Shown: one piece after another, positions 8,956-14,403 of the stretch
Layout of the letters: the number at the start of each line of letters is the position of its first letter
Position numbering within the stretch: position 1 is the stretch's first letter
Source: Trueperaceae bacterium
GTDB taxonomy: Bacteria; Deinococcota; Deinococci; Deinococcales; Trueperaceae
DNA length: 14,403 bases
Direction: 5' to 3'
NCBI GenBank assembly: GCA_007121175.1
Contig: SKMG01000049.1
Location: 1 to 14,403, forward strand
Notes under the pieces: generated by a model
What the model was told of the DNA's origin: nothing
The model's input: only the letters and a program-made list of their open reading frames with translations
Databases searched by the model: none
Program-made: the position numbers and the translations under genes

Positions 8956-10722
8956 GTGCGCCAGACCTTCCGAGACCTGTTCGGCTACATCGCCCGCTAC
9001 CGTGTCGTCTACCTGCTCGGGATCGCGCTGCTGGTACTCGCTTCCCTGGTGGCCACCTTCGTGCCGATCGTGGTCGGCCGGGCGATCGACGCCTTCAGCG
9101 AAGGCACGATGACCATGGCCAGCGTCTGGTGGTTCGTGGGCGCCGTGATCGGCCTGGCCTGCGTCGGTGCCGGCACCATGATCGTCGTCCGCCGGACCAT
9201 GCTGAACGCCTCCTGGGAGATCCAGTTCGACATCCGGCGCGACCTGTTCCGGCACTTCACCCGCCTCGACGGCCACTTCTTCGACAACCACCGGGTCGGC
9301 GACCTGATGGCGCGGCTCACCGCCGACCTGAACGCGGTCCGTATGCTCGTCGGCGTCGGGGTGTTCCAGGGCATCTTCACCACGCTGGTGCTCGGCTTCA
9401 CGCTCTACCGCATGGCGACGCTCGACCTGGGCTTGACGCTGTTGACGCTGACGATCGTGCCGTTCATCACGCTGTCGTTCTTCGTGCTGCTGCGCGCCAT
9501 CCACCGACGCTACGAGCGGGTCCAGGAGCAGTTCTCGAACGTCTCCGCCAGGGCCCAGGAGAACTTCGCGGGCATCCGCGTGGTGAAGGGCTTCGGCATC
9601 GAGGAGCGGGAGCTCGAGGCCTTCAAGGCGGCGAACGACGAGTTCATCCGCCGCAACCTGCACCTCAAGAAGGTCGACGGGCCGCTGTTCCCGCTCATGG
9701 AGCTGCTGTTCGGGCTGGCCATCTCGCTGCTGCTGCTCGTCGGCGGCCGGCAAGTGCTCGGCGTCGGCGGCGCCCTGACGATCGGCGAGTTCTCGGCGTT
9801 CGTGTTCCTGTTCGAGGGCATCCAGTGGCCGCTGATCGCGCTCGGCTGGATCGCCAACATGCTCCAGCGCGGCTCCACCTCGTGGGGCCGGCTGCGCAGC
9901 ATCCTCGACGAGCAGCCCCGCATCCGCGACGACCAGGACACCGACCATAGCCTCACCTTCGTCCGCGGCGAGATCGAGTTCCGCGACGTGTCGCTCACGC
10001 TCGGTGGAGCGAAGGTGCTCGACCGCGTCTCGTTCCACGTGCCCGACGGCGAGTCGATCGGCATCACCGGCCGCACCGGCTCCGGCAAGACTCTGATCGT
10101 CAACCTGATCGGTCGGCTCATCGATCCCGACGAGGGCGAGATCCTCATCGACGGCGTCCCGATCCGCCGCTTCCCGGTGCGGGTACTGCGCCGCTACATC
10201 GGCCTGGTGCCGCAAGAGCCGTTCCTGTTCAGCGACACCATCGCGCAGAACATCGCCTACGGCGTGCCCGAGACCGAGGATCACGACGCGCTCAGCCGGC
10301 GGGTGGAGGCCGTGGCGGAGCTGGCGCAGCTCGCCGGCGACGTCGACGGCTTCCCGCTCGGCTACGACACACCGCTCGGCGAGCGCGGGGTGACCCTCTC
10401 CGGCGGTCAGCGCCAACGCACCGCCATCGCGCGGGCCATCATCCGCGACCCCAGCATCCTGATCTTCGACGACGCCCTGTCCGCGGTCGACACGCAGACC
10501 GAGGCCGCGATCCTGCGCGGGCTCCGCCGCGTGCAGGAGGGTCGCACCACCCTCGTGATCGCACACCGCCTGAGCGCGTTCGAGCACTGCGACCGCGTCT
10601 ACGTCCTCGACGAGGGCAGCGTGAGCGAGTCCGGCAGCCATGACCAGCTCGTCGCCTTGGACGGCTGGTACGCGGACATGGCCAGGCGCCAGCAGCTCGA
10701 AGCCGCGCTGGAGGAAGCCTGA
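8956..10722 (+). CDS. ABC exporter half-transporter, subunit with degenerate Walker B (TmrB-like)
   Basis: A 588-residue half-transporter: a six-helix type-I exporter domain (about 1-310), then a nucleotide-binding domain. Walker A is GRTGSGKT (372-379), the Q-loop is Gln420, the signature is canonical LSGGQ (481-485) and the H-loop is His537. The Walker B is ILIFDD, with Asp506 where the catalytic Glu should be. Heterodimeric exporters such as TM287/288, BmrCD and TmrAB show this Glu-to-Asp change in one subunit, giving one inactive ATP site. The partner is the next gene, which starts on the last base of this stop codon (TGATG). The pair is expected to export hydrophobic drugs, lipids or peptides across the inner membrane; the substrate cannot be read from sequence. 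The GTG start at 8956 has GAAGGGA about 4 nt upstream. A homodimeric exporter is unlikely given the partner's complementary motifs. Confidence 0.95.
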   Translation: MRQTFRDLFGYIARYRVVYLLGIALLVLASLVATFVPIVVGRAIDAFSEGTMTMASVWWFVGAVIGLACVGAGTMIVVRRTMLNASWEIQFDIRRDLFRHFTRLDGHFFDNHRVGDLMARLTADLNAVRMLVGVGVFQGIFTTLVLGFTLYRMATLDLGLTLLTLTIVPFITLSFFVLLRAIHRRYERVQEQFSNVSARAQENFAGIRVVKGFGIEERELEAFKAANDEFIRRNLHLKKVDGPLFPLMELLFGLAISLLLLVGGRQVLGVGGALTIGEFSAFVFLFEGIQWPLIALGWIANMLQRGSTSWGRLRSILDEQPRIRDDQDTDHSLTFVRGEIEFRDVSLTLGGAKVLDRVSFHVPDGESIGITGRTGSGKTLIVNLIGRLIDPDEGEILIDGVPIRRFPVRVLRRYIGLVPQEPFLFSDTIAQNIAYGVPETEDHDALSRRVEAVAELAQLAGDVDGFPLGYDTPLGERGVTLSGGQRQRTAIARAIIRDPSILIFDDALSAVDTQTEAAILRGLRRVQEGRTTLVIAHRLSAFEHCDRVYVLDEGSVSESGSHDQLVALDGWYADMARRQQLEAALEEA

Positions 10723-12719
10723 TGGCGCGCGACCGGGACCGACCCCGCTTCGGAGGCGACGGCCGCCCGGCCGGCGCGCAGGCGGCAGCGGACGTGGGCG
10801 GCATGTACGATCCCGCGTACGACGTCGAGGCCGAGAAAGCGCGGCACGCGCGCGAGCGCGCCGGGAAGCGAGCTGCCTTGCGCGCCGAGGGCCGCTTCGA
10901 CGAGGACGGCAATCCCATGCTCGCCGGCTTCGACGAGGGCCTCGCCCGCCGGCTGCTGCGCTACCTGGTCCCGTACCGCAAGACCCTGCTGCTGGCGGTG
11001 CTGCTGCTGGTGACCTACTCCGCGCTGGTGCCGGCCTTCCCCGCGCTCATCGCCGTCGCCGTCGACCGTTACATCGTCGCCGACACGGCTCCGTGGAGCG
11101 CCCTGGGCGTCGACGAGCGGCTCCGCGGCCTGCTCAACGTCGTGCTGATCTACCTCGCGCTGCGCGTGGTCAACTTCGCTCTCCGCTACGGCTACACCTA
11201 CGCGGTGGCGTGGCTCGGCCAGCACGTGATCTACGACCTGCGCCGCGACACCTTCGGCAAGATCCAGCGGCTCCACGTGGGCTTCTTCGACCGCACGCCG
11301 GTCGGCCGCCTCATCACCCGCATCACCAGCGACGTCGAGGCCATCCAGACGGCGATGACCGACGGTGTGGTGGGGCTGATCGCGGACGTCGGCTTGATCA
11401 TCGGCCTGGTGATCTACATGTTCGTCCTCGATTGGCGCCTGGCGCTGGTGGCGCTGGCGGTCATGCCGCTCTTGTTCGTCACGCTCAACTACCTGAGGCT
11501 CCGCATCCGCGACGCCTTCCGTGCCGTGCGCCTGCGCACCAGCCGCTCGAACGCCTACCTGGCCGAGAACCTCGACGGCATGAGGACCGTTCAGCTGTTC
11601 AACCGCGAGGACCGCAACGCCAAGCGCTTCGACGCGCTGAACCTCGACCTGCTCGACGGCTACCACGAGCAGGTGCGCTGGTTCAGCCTGTTCTGGCCCA
11701 GCGTGAGCCTCGCGGGCGCCCTCGCCACCTCGCTGCTGCTCCTGTTCGCCGCGTACACGATGGTGGGACCGGGCCTGGCCGCCGGCATCAGCGTCGGCGT
11801 CCTGATCGCCTTCATCCAGTACACGCAGATGTTCTTCCGGCCGCTGCAGGAGCTCTCCGAGCGCTTCAACGTGATGCAGCAGGCGATGGCCTCGGCCGAG
11901 CGGATCTTCTCGCTGATCGATACGCCCGAGCGCATCACCGACCGCCACGACCCGCTCGGCTTCGACGGACCGTTCCGGGGAGAGGTCCGCTTCGAGGACG
12001 TCCACTTCGCGTACGACGATGAGGACTGGGTGTTGCGCGGCGTGGACTTCACGATCGCCCCGGGCGAGTCGGTCGCCTTCGTGGGTCACACCGGCGCCGG
12101 CAAGACCACCATCATCAGCCTGGTCAGCCGCTTCTACGACGTACAGCGCGGGCGGGTGCTGATCGACGGCCAGGACGTGCGCGACTACGCCCAGGTGACG
12201 CTGCGCCGCCACGTCGGGATCGTGCTCCAGGACCCGTTCCTGTTCAGCGGCACCATCCGCAGCAACATCACGCTGGGCGACCTGTCGATCCCCGACGAGC
12301 AGGTGATCGAGGCCGCGACCTTCGTCAACGCCCACGCCTTCATCAGCCGGCTGCCGCTAGGCTTTGATACCCCGGTGCGCGAGCGTGGCGCCGGCTTCTC
12401 GACCGGCCAGAAACAGCTGATCGCCTTCGCGCGGGCGCTGGTGCAGAACCCAGACATCCTGTTGGTGCTCGACGAGGCCACCGCCAACGTCGACACCGAG
12501 ACCGAGGAGCTGATCCAGGACGCCCTTCAGAAGCTGATGCAAGGCCGCACCAGCATCGTGATCGCGCACCGCCTGTCGACCATCCAGGACGTCGACCGCA
12601 TCATGGTGATGCGCAAGGGCAAGCTGATCGAGCAGGGCAACCACTTCGAGCTGCTGAAGAACCCGCAAGGCTACTACCGCAAGCTGTACGAACTGCAGTA
12701 CCACGAGACCGGACGCTAG
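10722..12719 (+). CDS. ABC exporter half-transporter, catalytic subunit with degenerate signature (TmrA-like)
   Basis: A 665-residue partner of the preceding half-transporter. Residues 1-70 are a hydrophilic, highly charged extension not usual for the family; an elbow segment and six membrane helices follow (about 75-390), then the nucleotide-binding domain. Walker A is GHTGAGKT (455-462), the Q-loop Gln503, Walker B LLVLDE with the catalytic Glu585, and the H-loop His616. The signature reads FSTGQ (559-563) in place of LSGGQ. Combined with the partner, one composite site has Glu585 and LSGGQ (active), and the other has Asp506 and FSTGQ (degenerate), which is diagnostic of an asymmetric heterodimer. 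The ATG overlaps the upstream TGA by one base and has GGAGG 7 nt before it, so the two genes are translationally coupled. Internal Met28 and Met66 are possible alternative starts, but the RBS favours the first. Confidence 0.95.
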   Translation: MARDRDRPRFGGDGRPAGAQAAADVGGMYDPAYDVEAEKARHARERAGKRAALRAEGRFDEDGNPMLAGFDEGLARRLLRYLVPYRKTLLLAVLLLVTYSALVPAFPALIAVAVDRYIVADTAPWSALGVDERLRGLLNVVLIYLALRVVNFALRYGYTYAVAWLGQHVIYDLRRDTFGKIQRLHVGFFDRTPVGRLITRITSDVEAIQTAMTDGVVGLIADVGLIIGLVIYMFVLDWRLALVALAVMPLLFVTLNYLRLRIRDAFRAVRLRTSRSNAYLAENLDGMRTVQLFNREDRNAKRFDALNLDLLDGYHEQVRWFSLFWPSVSLAGALATSLLLLFAAYTMVGPGLAAGISVGVLIAFIQYTQMFFRPLQELSERFNVMQQAMASAERIFSLIDTPERITDRHDPLGFDGPFRGEVRFEDVHFAYDDEDWVLRGVDFTIAPGESVAFVGHTGAGKTTIISLVSRFYDVQRGRVLIDGQDVRDYAQVTLRRHVGIVLQDPFLFSGTIRSNITLGDLSIPDEQVIEAATFVNAHAFISRLPLGFDTPVRERGAGFSTGQKQLIAFARALVQNPDILLVLDEATANVDTETEELIQDALQKLMQGRTSIVIAHRLSTIQDVDRIMVMRKGKLIEQGNHFELLKNPQGYYRKLYELQYHETGR

Positions 12720-12721
12720 CG

Positions 12722-12788
12722 CCGGGCGCTCGTGCTGAGCGCGAGTGAGCGCGAGTGAGCGCGAGCCCGCACGGGCGCGAGCGCCCGG
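12722..12788. repeat. Nested inverted repeat with three tandem 10-mers, possible bidirectional terminator
   Basis: CCGGGCGCTCG (12722-12732) and its exact complement CGAGCGCCCGG (12778-12788) form an 11-bp stem around a 45-nt loop. The loop holds three perfect tandem copies of TGAGCGCGAG (12736-12765) and a small hairpin GCCCG-CA-CGGGC (12765-12776). The left-arm GCGCTC (12726-12731) can instead pair with GAGCGC in any of the tandem copies, so several exclusive foldings exist. It fills most of the spacer between two convergent transcription units, so a bidirectional terminator is the simplest reading. There is no T-tract. Confidence 0.6.
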
Positions 12789-12814
12789 TGTCGCCCGGGG
12801 CAGTGTGGACCCTA

Positions 12815-13390
12815 CTAGCGGACGATGACGCGGTAGGCGAGCGCCTCTTCCTGACCCGGCTCGAGCTCGATGAAGAACGTCCAGCGGATCTCGTCGTACG
12901 ACGTCGGATCGGCGATGGTGCGCATGTCGCCGTTGCCGATCAGCACCGGCGGCTCCGCAAACGTGCGGCCGCGATCGGCCGAGAACTCGGTGAGCAGGCG
13001 GTCGGAGCTCGGCGTGGCGGAGTTGGGCACGTACTCGGTGCCCTCGGGAATCGGCAGCCGGATCTGCACCAAGCCGGCGGGCAGCGTGGTCTCGGAGACG
13101 TTCTCGACGAAGATCCGGTACTCGACCATCTGCCCCGGTCGCGCCTCGGTGCTCTCGGTGTAGCGCTCCTCGCGGGTACCGTCGTCACGGGTGATGAAGC
13201 TGACCACGTAGATCTCGAGCCGGTAGGCGAGCGGATCGGCTTGCGCATCGGTCGCCGGGCGCTGGTCAGGCCGATCGGTCACCGAGTCGTCCTGCGCGAA
13301 GGCGGCGCCGGAGAGCACGGCCGCGACCAGGAGCGCAACGATCATGCCCCACGCCCAGTTGAACCGGACGCCTCGTGTCGTGTGTTCCAT
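12815..13390 (-). CDS. Secreted DUF11-like (beta-sandwich repeat) protein
   Basis: A 191-residue exported protein. Residues 1-32 are a signal peptide: N-terminal Arg, hydrophobic core at about 15-30 and an AFA-Q cleavage site. A short acidic linker follows. Residues 84-125 have the DUF11/conserved-repeat pattern PGQMVEYRIFVENVS...LPIPEGTEYVPNS, found in surface proteins with an Ig-like beta-sandwich fold. The remaining C-terminal strands (IRWTFFIELEPGQ and the final YRVIV) finish one such domain. A structural or adhesive envelope role is inferred; no catalytic motif is visible. The ATG at 13388-13390 has no Shine-Dalgarno. TACCCT ends 7 nt upstream, and the Sel1 gene ends 5 bp upstream, so an operon with an internal leaderless promoter is plausible. 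The stop is TAG immediately followed by a second in-frame TAG. Confidence 0.88.
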   Translation of the reverse strand: MEHTTRGVRFNWAWGMIVALLVAAVLSGAAFAQDDSVTDRPDQRPATDAQADPLAYRLEIYVVSFITRDDGTREERYTESTEARPGQMVEYRIFVENVSETTLPAGLVQIRLPIPEGTEYVPNSATPSSDRLLTEFSADRGRTFAEPPVLIGNGDMRTIADPTSYDEIRWTFFIELEPGQEEALAYRVIVR

Positions 13391-13395
13391 GAACG

Positions 13396-14403
13396 CTAGG
13401 GTAGCGCACCCGCATGGGGCTGCACTGAGACGACCACCATCAAAGCGTCACGATACGGTTCCGCCGCTGGCCAACCGAGGACCGAGGCGCGCTCGAAGGC
13501 ATCGAGGGCGGCCACCGGATCCGAATGCCCTGCCGCACCCTCGAGGCGGGACCGGGCCAGCGTGAAGGCCGCCTCCGCATGGCCGCCGTCGGTGGCGGCC
13601 GACCACCAGCGCTCCGCCGAGGCCGGTTCGTGCGGTACTCCGAGGCCCCGCGCGTAGAGGTTCGCGAGGCGCCACTGAGCCTCGGGGTGCCCGGCGTCGG
13701 CTGCGAGCCGGTACCACGACGCCGCCGCGCGTGCGCTCCAGGGGCGGCCGAGTCCCGCCTCGCTCAAGTACCCGAGCATGAACTGCGCGTTGGTGTCGCC
13801 CGCGCTCGCGAGCTGGGACCACACGCGCTGCGCGGCCGCGAAGTCCGCGTCTCGGAAGCGGTGCAGTCCGGCGTCGAACGCCGGCCCGGCGCGGCCCGCC
13901 GCCCACACCTGAGTGATGATCAACAGCACCACGGCCACCGCGAGGATCGCCAGCATCAGCAGCCGCCTGCGGTTGAGGCTCCAGCCGGAGCGAGCGGGCG
14001 CCTCGGCCTGCCCAGGCTCCGGTTCGCGCCGCGGCAGCCGAGCCTCGGGCGGCCGCGCCGGCCCTCGCTCCTCACCGCCCAAGCCGCGCCAAGCCGTCGG
14101 CACCGTCGGCGCAGGCGGCTCCTCCGCAGCGTCGGGCGCACCGTCGCCCCGATCGCTCTCAGGGGGACTGCCGGGAGCCGCAGCAGGCGGCCGCGGGACC
14201 CGGGACTCGCGACCGAGCCCTGGCGCCCGGCGCTCTCCTACTCCCGGCGGCGGGCCGGGTCCGGTCGAACGGGGTGGGAACACGACCCTCTTACGGTCGG
14301 CCACCTTCGGCTCCGTATCGGTCGAGACCGCGGCGGACGGGTCCTCGCTCGAGTCTGCGGCGCCCTGGTCCGCACCGACCTCATCGCGCGCCTCGTCGCC
14401 GTC
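13396..14403 (-). CDS. Sel1-repeat single-pass membrane protein (5' end outside window)
   Basis: Residue numbers are from an internal GTG at 14302-14304. The frame stays open for 33 more codons to the right edge; these are acidic, GC3-rich and coding-like, so the true start probably lies outside. The N-terminal region (1-110) is Pro/Arg/Glu-rich and disordered. A basic RRR (112-114) precedes a membrane helix at about 115-135, which predicts a cytoplasmic N-terminus and an extracytoplasmic C-terminus. From about 142 there are three to four Sel1-like repeats of about 36 residues (AQFMLGYLSEAGLG, AQWRLANLYARGLGV, AAFTLARSRLEG), which are helical protein-interaction repeats. The function is unknown; a scaffold in the envelope is inferred. 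It lies 5 bp upstream of the DUF11-like gene on the same strand. The stop is TAG. Confidence 0.85.
   Translation of the reverse strand, partial: DGDEARDEVGADQGAADSSEDPSAAVSTDTEPKVADRKRVVFPPRSTGPGPPPGVGERRAPGLGRESRVPRPPAAAPGSPPESDRGDGAPDAAEEPPAPTVPTAWRGLGGEERGPARPPEARLPRREPEPGQAEAPARSGWSLNRRRLLMLAILAVAVVLLIITQVWAAGRAGPAFDAGLHRFRDADFAAAQRVWSQLASAGDTNAQFMLGYLSEAGLGRPWSARAAASWYRLAADAGHPEAQWRLANLYARGLGVPHEPASAERWWSAATDGGHAEAAFTLARSRLEGAAGHSDPVAALDAFERASVLGWPAAEPYRDALMVVVSVQPHAGALP
13398..13403 (-). promoter_or_regulatory. Putative internal leaderless-type -10 box (TACCCT) for the DUF11-like gene
   Basis: On the minus strand TACCCT is followed by AGCGTTC (7 nt) and then the ATG at 13390. The box overlaps the last codons and stop of the Sel1 gene, so it would allow separate transcription of the DUF11-like gene. 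No RBS is present in the same interval. Confidence 0.35.

Noticed and set aside
8867..9112. Small plus-strand ORF starting at an ATG 11 nt after the TATAGT box
   Set aside because: It overlaps the start of the exporter gene in another frame, has Arg/Ser/Pro-rich shadow composition, and the spacing from TATAGT is longer than at the other leaderless-type starts.
8737..12335. Very long minus-strand open frames (634 and 578 codons) opposite the ABC exporter genes, and similar ones opposite glgC and ftsH
   Set aside because: Products are His/Asp/Arg/Gln-rich without domains, as expected for antisense frames of GC3-rich genes. The plus-strand genes have complete catalytic motifs.
12736..12765. Three tandem 10-mers as a CRISPR array
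   Set aside because: The units are contiguous 10-bp copies with no spacers, and there are no cas genes.

Overview
High-GC bacterial DNA (roughly 70% G+C by eye) with tightly packed genes, GTG starts and long antisense shadow frames. Gene content, four start codons preceded 6-8 nt by a TANNNT box (the leaderless-promoter layout known from Deinococcus), a kinase-derived PASTA protein and an asymmetric Thermus-TmrAB-like ABC exporter pair together suggest the Deinococcota, perhaps a Truepera-like lineage. That assignment is inference (about 50-60% sure). No phage, IS, CRISPR, tRNA or rRNA sequence is visible; this is chromosomal core and envelope gene content.

Layout. Minus strand, 1-3466: from upstream to downstream, an unrecognised 172-residue protein, rlmN (23S rRNA A2503 methyltransferase), a secreted TPR protein of about 13 repeats, and the first 64 residues of a membrane-anchored Pro-rich protein that runs off the left edge. 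Plus strand, 3661-12719: glgC (ADP-glucose pyrophosphorylase), ftsH (membrane AAA+ zinc protease), a single-pass protein joining an eroded Ser/Thr-kinase remnant to four extracytoplasmic PASTA repeats, and two ABC exporter half-transporters overlapping by one base. Minus strand, 12815-14403: a Sel1-repeat membrane protein truncated at its 5' end by the right edge, followed 5 bp later by a secreted DUF11-like protein. The exporter operon and the Sel1/DUF11 pair converge on a 95-bp spacer holding a nested inverted repeat with three tandem 10-mers.

How the genes work together. Most of the window serves the cell envelope: protein quality control (FtsH), a PASTA protein expected to sense or bind cell-wall material, a multidrug/lipid-type heterodimeric exporter, and exported TPR, Sel1 and DUF11 proteins. 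The exporter halves carry complementary degenerate motifs that predict one active and one inactive ATP site. glgC (glycogen or alpha-glucan synthesis) and rlmN (ribosome modification) look like unrelated housekeeping neighbours. No stretch longer than 300 bp lacks a gene.

The most interesting items are the pseudokinase-PASTA protein (no usable RBS, in frame with ftsH across one TAG), the recurrent leaderless-type start boxes, the concentration of CTAG/TAGCG at gene boundaries, and the nested repeat at 12722-12788. I do not see a clearly new multi-gene system.
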